From positions 1 to 8,161 of the forward strand of contig CAKTSW010000048.1 of the NCBI GenBank assembly GCA_934613165.1: DNA of 8,161 nucleotides, read 5' to 3'. The position numbers and the translations under genes are program-made. Shown here piece by piece: positions 1-5,211 of the stretch. Below the pieces are notes generated by a model that was not told the DNA's origin, searched no databases, and saw only the letters and a program-made list of their open reading frames with translations. Origin of the DNA: an uncultured Ellagibacter sp. GTDB taxonomy: Bacteria > Actinomycetota > Coriobacteriia > Coriobacteriales > Eggerthellaceae. Numbering within the stretch: the first letter of the stretch is position 1; every line of letters begins with the position of its first letter.

Positions 1-275
1 GGGTTGCCCACCACCTTGTCGATAAGGTCGCCCGCCGCGCCCGCGCTCGTGGGTTTGCCCGACCCGCACAGGTGCACGTGCAGGTTCACGAGGCCCGGCA
101 AAAGGTACGCGCCCTTGAGGTCGATTTCCTTGGCGCCCGCAGGGGGCACGACCTCGGCGGCCCCGCCGACAGCCGCGATGCGCCCCGCATCGTCCACGAC
201 GACGGTCGAGTTGGGCCGCGGCTCCATATGGGCGGTGCCGTCGAGCACGGTTGCGTGGGTGAAAACGTAAGCCAT
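1..275 (-). CDS. Amidohydrolase-family metal-dependent hydrolase, N-terminal part (runs off left edge)
   Basis: The minus-strand frame from the ATG at 275 is open for 91 codons and leaves the window. It starts MAYVFTHATVLDG, continues with a beta-strand-rich stretch ending in EIDLKGAYLLPG, and then reads LVNLHVHLCG at residues 62-71. The H66-x-H68 pair after LPGLVN is the classic first metal-binding motif of the amidohydrolase superfamily (imidazolonepropionase/prolidase-like branch), where it binds the catalytic divalent metal. The substrate cannot be told from this part; family members are usually around 400 aa, so about a fifth is visible. The start is supported by AAGGAGAA ending a few bases before ATG, and a TATAAT box lies about 65 bp upstream. 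It is probably a cytoplasmic housekeeping or catabolic enzyme, unrelated to the surface genes to its right. Confidence 0.85.
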   Translation of the reverse strand, partial: MAYVFTHATVLDGTAHMEPRPNSTVVVDDAGRIAAVGGAAEVVPPAGAKEIDLKGAYLLPGLVNLHVHLCGSGKPTSAGAAGDLIDKVVGN

Positions 276-302
276 GAGGTTCTCCTTGCCGGAAGCAGTC
301 CG

Positions 303-316
303 CGCGGTAAACCGCG
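303..316. promoter_or_regulatory. Inverted repeat in the 5' leader of the amidohydrolase gene
   Basis: CGCGGT-AA-ACCGCG is a 6-bp perfect inverted repeat around 2 bp, just downstream of the predicted transcription start of the amidohydrolase gene. It could be an operator for a dimeric repressor. As an RNA hairpin its loop would be too short without opening one pair. A second inverted repeat, CCCCTG/CAGGGG at 366-388, lies just upstream of the TATAAT box. Function is inferred from position only. Otherwise 276-440 shows no gene. Confidence 0.3.
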
Positions 317-339
317 AGAAACAGCGGGTATTGAGCCGA

Positions 340-345
340 ATTATA
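340..345 (-). promoter_or_regulatory. Consensus -10 box (TATAAT) for the amidohydrolase gene
   Basis: A perfect TATAAT on the minus strand lies 64 bp upstream of the amidohydrolase ATG, which would give a leader of roughly 58 nt. No good -35 hexamer is visible at 16-18 bp (the 17-bp position reads GGGAGT), so the promoter may be weak or activator-dependent. Confidence 0.5.
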
Positions 346-440
346 CCCCACTTGTGGAATTGACTCCCCTGGCGCGCGCAATCAGGGGACGTAGGGGGGC
401 CGAACCCTCGGGCCTCCGACTTGAAATTACCGACGACGCT

Positions 441-834
441 CCTGTCAACCCTTCAGGAAAGGAAGCCAACTTCCACCCGTCCAATCTTCAACCTGAATTT
501 GCCACATCCGTCGTCTGCAAGCCTTCCCAAGAAGGGAAACCCGAGCCCCTTCCCGCCCCGAAGGACAGAATCTCTCGATATGCGAGGAGTGCGCCAAGGC
601 GAACTTTCACGCTGAACACCGTGACCTGGGGATATGTGAATCTCTAGGCGCATCAAGCACCGAACACGCCGAAGTCGGCTCACAAATCGGCGAATTTTGT
701 CCACGCCTCGCGGATTTCGAGCAAGGCGGCGCGCCGCAGCTCAGCAGTCTCTTACTGGTAGAACCTCAGAACGCCTCGCGGCACGCCGCGCAACCACATG
801 CCGTGCACGCCGACCGGGCCGTAGGCGTCGATGA
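441..834. repeat. 394-bp direct repeat, copy A (B-repeat gene tail plus downstream DNA)
   Basis: Aligned base by base with 4818-5211, this segment matches at a constant offset of 4377 with no insertion or deletion; by hand I count about 38 mismatches, roughly 90% identity. It holds the last 26 codons and stop of the 752-2533 gene (minus strand) and about 310 bp downstream. Identity stops abruptly at 834/835, inside codon Leu567 of that gene. Inside both copies are a 12-bp palindrome (GCGGCGCGCCGC, 726-737 here), a GCCG-AAGT-CGGC inverted repeat at 668-679 and the invariant stretch around 561-590. No transposase or terminal inverted repeats are seen. It may be a dispersed genomic repeat or the product of a segmental duplication or gene conversion. 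Outside the gene tail I recognise no convincing gene in it. Confidence 0.93.
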
Positions 835-2533
835 GCGAATCGGACGAACTCATCGTCGAGTTGTCTTCCAAAGCATCGCCATTTGAGCTATCAGCACCTT
901 CGTCACTCGTGGATTCAGACGAAGAGGTCGTCTTGCGGTAAAAGAAGGTAACTGACGTAACGTCATATTCGCTGGTATCCGTTTTGTTATGGGCGGCACC
1001 ATCGACCCGACCTTCCATCGGGTTCGAGCCCCCAGCTACGCCTAAAAACTCAAAGCCGTCATTCACCGTATTCGACTCCATGCGATATTCCGCACCATAC
1101 TTATGCCACCTAAAGTAATCGGTACATCCATCGCCATCGGAAGCAATCGAGCCGTTGACATATACGTTCGCTGTACCCCATCCTTTTATATTACCTGTAC
1201 CAGAAGTCGCGCCCTCTAGTCTGCCATTCAAATCAAGCCGGTATTGCTGCCTATCCACATGCACATCGAGTTCCTTTGCGGCCGCTTCGCTTGTCTCAAC
1301 GGACGTCAGTTTCCAGGCCTTGTTCCAGTTGTTTTTAGCTTCCTGAGTTTTTCCTTCGAGAAGATCATCTAAGGAAAGTACGGGCTTGCCGGGAATCAGC
1401 CACTTCTCAATCCGTGCTTTCTCGTTCACGAAATAGTTCGCATCGGCGATAGCGGTTTTCAAAATCAAGAACCCGTTGGTCAAAGATTCAGGCGATTTAT
1501 AGTCGGTTACATTATCGTCAACGCTATCGTCGTATTTGATTGCGAGAACATACTCGAACTCCCACTGCGCATACAGCGTAACCGTTGCACCGTCTTCGGC
1601 GGCCAAATCGCTGATGTCTTGCTTATTTGCATAGAACGTTCCACTCCCATCGGGCTCGGTGTTCCAACCTGCAAATCGAACTTTATCCTGGTCGGAATAA
1701 CTATTGGTGAATTCGTTCGCCTTCAATTGCGCCGATTCGCCATACGTATGCTCCTGCGAGTCCATCGAGCCTTGCCCCAAGCTCGCGCTGTTAGGGTCGT
1801 AGGCGATCGTGTATGTGTTCACCCTCCAATGAGCATAAACGGTTACAGGGTCGTCCCCCATCGTTGTGGAGCTATCAACCTGTTCGCTGCTATCTATCGA
1901 GGTAAACCACCCGAGAAACGTATACCCCGCCCGCGTTGGCGTCGGAAGTTCGCCGTAGGAATCGCCGTAAGCAAGGCTCTTGCTCGAGGCACCTTCAGAA
2001 AGCTCTCCGCCGTTTGCGTCAAATGCGAGCGCATGGGTTGCCAGCTCGCATTTCGCGGTGAAAGCCACTGTGTCGGTATATGTGCCGGGGTAGGCAGGAA
2101 CAGCGATTGTCGTCGCGGTCACTTGCTGCTCAACGTTTGCCGCCCTCGAACCTGCATCAACGGAAAAGGTTGCCCCTCTCAGAGCGTAATCCAACTTATC
2201 GCCTTCAGAGTTTGCAAGCGCGCCGCTGCCAGCCGCAGTTACGCTCAGCAGATAATGCGCGTCGACCTTCCCCGTGATTTCCATGCTCCCAGAAGCAAGG
2301 CCACTATCGCCTGCAATCATTTCCAAATTCGACGGGATTGTGATGGAGTATACGGACGCATCATTCCCGTCTGTGGTCGTGCCCGATTCGGCGGGAACCG
2401 TTGTCTCAGAATCTTCGGCGAAGGCGGTGGCTGCAGGCAAAAGCGACAGCGGCGAAACGAGCAGGGCCACTACGACCGCACAGAGGAAAGCCAGCACGGC
2501 ATTCGCTGTCGTTACCTTTCCTCTATGCGTCAT
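752..2533 (-). CDS. Secreted B-repeat (Listeria-Bacteroides repeat) surface protein with a foreign NlpC/P60-derived C-terminal tail
   Basis: 593 aa from the ATG at 2533, chosen because GGAGGGG lies upstream; an ATG at 2542 in the same frame is an alternative. Residues 1-39 form a signal peptide with a long hydrophobic core and cleavage after ATAFA. Residues 62-160 are a beta domain that starts with YSITIPSNL and ends PGTYTDTVAFTA, resembling the neighbouring 159-aa protein. Residues 166-236 and 239-324 are two InlB-type B-repeats (FDANGGELS...GYTFLGWF...VYAHW and YDPNSAS...RFAGW...LYAQW), seen in many adhesins. Residues 327-532 are unrecognised. Residues 535-566 are a Ser/Asp/Glu-rich linker of the kind that normally leads to a wall anchor, but no LPxTG or membrane helix follows. 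Instead the last 26 residues come from the 394-bp repeat and match the end of the NlpC/P60 remnant at 5129-5548. The protein is probably released or held by partners. It is the last gene of the riboswitch-led cluster. Confidence 0.85.
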   Translation of the reverse strand: MTHRGKVTTANAVLAFLCAVVVALLVSPLSLLPAATAFAEDSETTVPAESGTTTDGNDASVYSITIPSNLEMIAGDSGLASGSMEITGKVDAHYLLSVTAAGSGALANSEGDKLDYALRGATFSVDAGSRAANVEQQVTATTIAVPAYPGTYTDTVAFTAKCELATHALAFDANGGELSEGASSKSLAYGDSYGELPTPTRAGYTFLGWFTSIDSSEQVDSSTTMGDDPVTVYAHWRVNTYTIAYDPNSASLGQGSMDSQEHTYGESAQLKANEFTNSYSDQDKVRFAGWNTEPDGSGTFYANKQDISDLAAEDGATVTLYAQWEFEYVLAIKYDDSVDDNVTDYKSPESLTNGFLILKTAIADANYFVNEKARIEKWLIPGKPVLSLDDLLEGKTQEAKNNWNKAWKLTSVETSEAAAKELDVHVDRQQYRLDLNGRLEGATSGTGNIKGWGTANVYVNGSIASDGDGCTDYFRWHKYGAEYRMESNTVNDGFEFLGVAGGSNPMEGRVDGAAHNKTDTSEYDVTSVTFFYRKTTSSSESTSDEGADSSNGDALEDNSTMSSSDSLIDAYGPVGVHGMWLRGVPRGVLRFYQ

Positions 2534-2554
2534 AGTATTCATCCCCTCCATTTG

Positions 2555-2595
2555 AAAAAGCGAGCGCGGGAATGGATGCACACACCCATTCCCGC
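2555..2595 (-). terminator. Terminator-like hairpin in the leader of the B-repeat gene
   Basis: On the minus strand GCGGGAATGG, a 10-nt loop and CCATTCCCGC form a perfect 10-bp stem (2566-2575 with 2586-2595), followed after GCTCGC by five T (2555-2559). The T run is 6 nt from the stem, so termination may be partial. It sits between the 159-aa gene and the B-repeat gene and ends only a few bases before the GGAGGGG ribosome site. It could lower expression of the last gene relative to the first two, stabilise the upstream mRNA, or act as an attenuator. Confidence 0.55.
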
Positions 2596-2642
2596 AGGTT
2601 AACCAAGCCATCTACTTGCCGCTACCGACATTGTCTGAAAGC

Positions 2643-2657
2643 GAAGCGATTCGCTTC
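2643..2657. promoter_or_regulatory. Short palindrome after the 159-aa gene
   Basis: GAAGCGA-T-TCGCTTC is a 15-bp near-perfect palindrome 16 bp beyond the stop codon of the 159-aa gene. It could be a small protein-binding site. No promoter hexamers that I trust are seen beside it in the 139-bp gap. Confidence 0.25.
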
Positions 2658-2672
2658 CACGCACTTCAATCG

Positions 2673-3152
2673 CTAGATGAGAGCAGCCGTAAAGGTGACA
2701 GTGCCGGCGTACGTGCCCGCCTGCAAAGCACCCGCAGGGGCGAGAAGATTGAAGGTAAGCGGCTGCTCACTCGAAGCCGTGCCGGAGGCGACGGTCAGGA
2801 CGGGGTCGCCAGCCTTAAGCGTCGAGGATGCATCCTTGCCGACGGTAAAGCTGCGCGTGGCAGCACCCGAAACGACGGTAAAAGTGTTGCTTGAGCCGAG
2901 CGCGATTTGCGTCGATTTGCCAGCAGGAATCACATTGTTCGAAACAGTCACCTTGTCACTGGGGGTTTGAGTATCAGTCGTAGCGTTCTTCTCGAACGTG
3001 ACCTCCGCAGGCACCGTCCAGGTATAGCCCTCGTCGACCGTATAGTTCACGGTCGTCTCATGGTTATCCGCCGCCAACGCCACGGCCGGCACCATCGCAG
3101 CCGCGAGAGCCACGGCGGTCACACTTGCAAGGAAAGTTTTCTTCATTTTCAT
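2673..3152 (-). CDS. Small secreted beta-rich surface protein of unknown function
   Basis: 159 aa. The first ATG (MKMKKTF) is chosen because GGGAAG stands about 4 nt upstream; the second ATG two codons later is possible. Residues 1-27 are a textbook signal peptide (MKMKK, hydrophobic core, AVALA). The mature part is short and beta-rich, begins with a YTVDEGYTWTVPAEVTF motif, has a central NNVIPAGKS turn and ends AGTYAGTVTFTA. There is no anchor, cysteine pair or enzyme motif. The opening and closing motifs resemble residues 62-160 of the 593-aa protein next door, so the two probably share a domain fold and could co-assemble. Similar small secreted proteins are, to my recollection, common in Eggerthellaceae, but I cannot name a characterised member. 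It sits between the membrane-anchored 270-aa gene (105 bp upstream) and the B-repeat gene, consistent with a major structural subunit; that role is inference. Confidence 0.8.
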   Translation of the reverse strand: MKMKKTFLASVTAVALAAAMVPAVALAADNHETTVNYTVDEGYTWTVPAEVTFEKNATTDTQTPSDKVTVSNNVIPAGKSTQIALGSSNTFTVVSGAATRSFTVGKDASSTLKAGDPVLTVASGTASSEQPLTFNLLAPAGALQAGTYAGTVTFTAALI

Positions 3153-3257
3153 GGCACTTCCCGGCGCTGGGAACCAACCGCTCGTCGCGGCTTGAGGATT
3201 CGCCGGTCCTTTCTTTAGTAGATTACGATTCCCTTATCCCCTATCGATAACGCACCG

Positions 3258-4070
3258 CTATTTCGCGGTCAGCGTGATCTTCACCACTCCTTGGTTCGTC
3301 TTGGTGACGCCGTCGGACCGGTACGGTTGGCATACCACGTATGCATCGTACGTGCCCGGCGCGAGCGCGCGCGTCATTTGCATGTCCTGCACGTAGTTGC
3401 CCGGCGACACGAGGCCCGATTGGTAGAGCAGTTCGTCGCCGTCGGCGAGATACAACCCGAACGTCATGTAGTAGCATTGCTGCTCGCAACGCACGTCGAT
3501 TGAGACGCTTTCGCCAGCATCGGTTTTCACGACGATGGTTTTCTCGCCTTCGAAGCCTGCGATGCCTTCGATCTCGAAAGACCCCTGGTCGTTTTTGTCG
3601 AGGGCAAAGCTGTCGGCACCGCAATCGGCCACCTCAGTAACCGACCCTTTCACGCCCAGCAAACCAAGTAAGTGGTTCAAACCCATTTTGTCGCCGCTGT
3701 CGACGACGAGCTTTTCGGAAGCCTCGGTATCGTTGACGCTGAAATAGTCTTCGTACCAGATGTTTTCGGCAGGATTATGAAATTCGAATCCCTGCGTAAC
3801 ATGTTGTTCGTTTGCGGGGATGGTGAAGCCGCCCCAGCCAGGCAAAGTGACGTTCTTGCTGCGGTCAACAGGCGTCTCAGGCTTCACATAGGACCCTTGC
3901 GTTTGCTCCATCTGGGGAGCCGAGGCCGCCGTTTCCTGATTGTCGGCAGAGCACGTGCGCAGCAAAAGGCACAGCACGACGATAAGGGCAACGGCCAGAA
4001 CCACGATGACCGCACGAAGCGCCACTGTTTGACCCGATTTCACGCCCGCACGCTTGCCGTCACTCGTCAT
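3258..4070 (-). CDS. Membrane-anchored extracellular protein, first gene behind the riboswitch, unknown function
   Basis: 270 aa from the ATG at 4070, which follows GGGGGAA. The frame stays open upstream to 4217, but that extension would overlap the riboswitch, lacks a ribosome site and reads as unstructured leader, so I reject it. Residues 1-19 are a basic cytoplasmic tail, 20-37 a single hydrophobic helix, then an acidic Gln/Thr-rich linker. The external domain starts at LPGWGGFTIPAN (about residue 74) and contains NPAENIWYEDYFSVND, a CEQQCYYMTFGLYLADG segment, a GDELLYQSGLVSPG segment and a final beta stretch ending VKITLTAK. No lipobox is seen, so it is a signal-anchor protein. The LYLADG...LLYQSGLVSPG...LAPGTYDAYV pattern resembles uncharacterised surface-cluster proteins of gut Firmicutes and Actinobacteria. 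It may be the membrane base or assembly partner of the two secreted products; that is inference. Confidence 0.82.
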   Translation of the reverse strand: MTSDGKRAGVKSGQTVALRAVIVVLAVALIVVLCLLLRTCSADNQETAASAPQMEQTQGSYVKPETPVDRSKNVTLPGWGGFTIPANEQHVTQGFEFHNPAENIWYEDYFSVNDTEASEKLVVDSGDKMGLNHLLGLLGVKGSVTEVADCGADSFALDKNDQGSFEIEGIAGFEGEKTIVVKTDAGESVSIDVRCEQQCYYMTFGLYLADGDELLYQSGLVSPGNYVQDMQMTRALAPGTYDAYVVCQPYRSDGVTKTNQGVVKITLTAK

Positions 4071-4174
4071 CGTTCCCCCGTCTACGAAAATCGCTAACCC
4101 CATTCGAAACCAAGGCAAATAGAAAGCTATCTGGCGATTTAACCGCGCAACCGTCGCGACTAGAGCAAGCGACA

Positions 4175-4212
4175 AGACGGAATCCCGTCTATAACGCCTG
4201 TTCATAGCAGGC
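4175..4212 (-). promoter_or_regulatory. Two leader hairpins, candidate riboswitch expression platform
   Basis: On the minus strand GCCTG-CTATGAA-CAGGC (4196-4212) begins on the last base of riboswitch helix P1, and AGACGG-GATT-CCGTCT (4175-4190) follows, then TTGTCGCTT. Neither is followed by a solid U tract, so classical termination is not obvious. The overlap of the first hairpin with P1 is what a competing structure would need. The ribosome site lies about 100 nt further down. Confidence 0.4.
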
Positions 4213-4289
4213 GGCAACCGGCTGTCGTAGTTTCATCGGAAACCGTAGACCCGATGGCTTTGCGTCCCTGCCTTTCAGCAGGTTTGCCG
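4212..4289 (-). promoter_or_regulatory. Cyclic di-GMP class I (GEMM-I) riboswitch
   Basis: Read on the minus strand, the segment has every hallmark of the GEMM-I aptamer in order. Helix P1 is CGGCAA at 4284-4289 paired with TTGCCG at 4212-4217. CGGCAAACC is followed by stem CCTGC/GCAGG capped by a GAAA loop, then the invariant GGGACGCAAAGCC (4256-4268), stem CATCGG/CCGATG, and the conserved AACTACGACAGCCGG (4218-4232) closing on GGTTGCCG. These RNAs sense c-di-GMP and typically control motility, adhesin and surface-polysaccharide genes. Here it lies 142 nt upstream of the start of the 270-aa gene and so should govern the three-gene surface cluster. Whether it turns expression on or off, and whether it is a c-di-GMP or a 3'3'-cGAMP variant, cannot be fixed by eye. 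Confidence 0.93.
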
Positions 4290-4301
4290 AGGATGCTAGT
4301 T

Positions 4302-4328
4302 AAAATAGCACCCCCCCCGACGCGTCAA
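4302..4328 (-). promoter_or_regulatory. Promoter of the riboswitch-led operon, with a G8 tract in the spacer
   Basis: TTGACG (4323-4328) and an extended TGC-TATTTT -10 (4302-4307) are 15 bp apart; an alternative TTTTAA (4300-4305) gives 17 bp. The predicted start, near 4295, is only a few bases before riboswitch helix P1, as expected. Eight consecutive G (4311-4318 on the opposite strand as C) make up over half the spacer, so changes in tract length would change promoter geometry. The -35 box lies at the edge of the antitoxin remnant. Confidence 0.55.
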
Positions 4329-4475
4329 CCGGAACGCGCCATCCGGTTTGAGATAAGTCGTCGAGAGGCTCCGACGACGAAGCATGGCACCATGCACGAT
4401 GCCGCCGCGGGACGTAACCTCGTCGGCCCGTTCGACACGGTCGACGAAATGTTCGCCGAACTCGATAAGGACTAA
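4320..4475 (+). pseudogene. Antitoxin remnant, DinJ/RelB type, 5' half missing
   Basis: The plus-strand frame ending at TAA 4475 gives ERAIRFEISRRE (from 4332), then AGRNLVGPFDTVDEMFAELD. This matches the C-terminal half of DinJ/RelB-type antitoxins, which wraps the toxin (E. coli DinJ has a comparable EKALPFDL... segment and an acidic, leucine-ending tail). The N-terminal ribbon-helix-helix DNA-binding half, about 40 residues, is absent. In its place the frame runs backwards through the promoter and riboswitch of the opposite strand; the nominal ATG at 4254 lies inside the riboswitch and makes no sense as a start. The stop is 3 nt before the toxin ATG, the usual coupled layout. It may still be translated from an internal ATG (4389) as a short toxin-binding peptide, but autorepression must be lost. 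Confidence 0.72.
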
Positions 4476-4478
4476 GAA

Positions 4479-4802
4479 ATGCTGCACCTCGAGTTCACGA
4501 CGAAGTTCAAGAAGGACTTCAAACGAATAAAGAAACAAGGAAAAGACTTAGAGAAACTCAAGGTTGCGTTCAAGCTTCTTCAAACGCAGTCGGACCTCCC
4601 CACGACACTGCGTGACCGCGCGCTCGAAGGGAATTATCGAGGTCACCGCGAATTGCACATCGAGCCGGATTGGCTGCTCATCTACCGCACCGACGGCGAT
4701 TTGCTGATACTCACCGCCGTCCGAACGGATCGCATAGCGACCCGCTCGGTATCTAGCTGCTTAACGCCAACAGGTTGTTGGCGCCTGGGTAGCAACAAAT
4801 AA
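4479..4802 (+). pseudogene. yafQ-like: YafQ-family mRNA interferase toxin, frameshifted near the C-terminus
   Basis: The start is the ATG at 4479, with AAGGA 7 nt upstream overlapping the antitoxin end. Residues 1-83 are clearly YafQ: FTTKFKKDFKRIKKQGKD, RDRALEGNYRGHRELHIEPDW and LLIYRTDGDLLILTAVRT. From E. coli YafQ the catalytic set is His50, His63, Asp67, Trp68 and His87. Here His60, Asp64 and Trp65 match, but the first position is Arg47 (DRAL for DHPL). The reading frame then goes off-family after Thr83. Reading from 4727 in the -1 frame gives GSHSDPLGI and TAG at 4754-4756, the family ending with its catalytic His. A single missing base around 4719-4727 therefore swaps the end for an unrelated tail running to 4802. 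The product should be inactive or weakly active. A sequencing error is the main alternative. Confidence 0.85.
4765..4783 (+). terminator. Hairpin just after the original toxin stop
   Basis: CGCCAAC-AGGTT-GTTGGCG is a perfect 7-bp stem with a 5-nt loop, 8 nt beyond the TAG at 4754-4756. It has no U tract, so it is terminator-like only. Its position supports the idea that the ancestral toxin gene ended at 4756; the frameshifted frame runs straight through it. Confidence 0.4.
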
Positions 4803-4817
4803 TTGCCAACAGCGCCG

Positions 4818-5211
4818 CCTGCCAACCCTCCAGGAAAGGAAGCCAACTCCGGCCTTACCAATCTTCAACCCGGATTTGCCGCATCCGCCGGCTGCAAACC
4901 TTCCCAAGAAGGGAAACTCGAGCTCCTTCCCGCCTCGAAGGACAGAATCTCTCGATATGCGAGGAGTGTGCTAAGGCAAACTTTCACATTGAACATCGTG
5001 ACCTGGGGATATGCGAATCTCTAGGCGCATCAAGCACCGAGCGCGCCGAAGTCGGCTCGCAAATCGGCGAATTTTGTCCACGCCTCGCGAATTTCGAGCA
5101 AAGCGGCGCGCCGCGGCTCAGCAGTCTCTTACTGGTAGAACCCCAGGACGCCTCGCAGCACGCCGCGCGGCCACATGTTGTGCACGCCGACTGGGCCGTA
5201 GGCGTCGATGA
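4818..5211. repeat. 394-bp direct repeat, copy B
   Basis: Gap-free partner of 441-834 (constant offset 4377, about 90% identical by hand count). In this copy the coding part is continuous with upstream NlpC/P60 sequence (GHVAIYLGDDMIIDAYGPVG), so this looks like the native context and copy A like the transplanted one. Between the toxin remnant and the end of the NlpC/P60 remnant (4803-5128) the DNA holds only this repeat; a short plus-strand frame through it is not convincing as a gene. Confidence 0.93.

Noticed and set aside
390..425. tRNA-like GGTTCG segment on the minus strand
   Set aside because: The flanks do not pair as a T stem plus acceptor stem and no anticodon arm is found upstream.
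72..647. 191-aa plus-strand open frame
   Set aside because: Its first part is antisense to the amidohydrolase gene; the rest lies in repeat A, where differences from copy B concentrate at its second codon positions, the opposite of a conserved protein.
441..834. Insertion sequence
   Set aside because: No transposase, terminal inverted repeats or target duplication are seen; the segment is a gene tail plus flank.
1619..2602. 327-aa plus-strand open frame
   Set aside because: It lies fully opposite the B-repeat gene, is Arg/Cys-rich and has no domain pattern; it is a shadow of a GC-rich gene.
4071..4217. 49-codon N-terminal extension of the 270-aa protein
   Set aside because: It starts inside the riboswitch, has no ribosome site and precedes a good start (GGGGGAA before ATG 4070) followed by a proper signal anchor.
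4720..4735. Programmed -1 frameshift in the toxin gene
   Set aside because: CGAACGG is not a slippery heptamer and no stimulating structure is placed correctly; a plain one-base loss is simpler.
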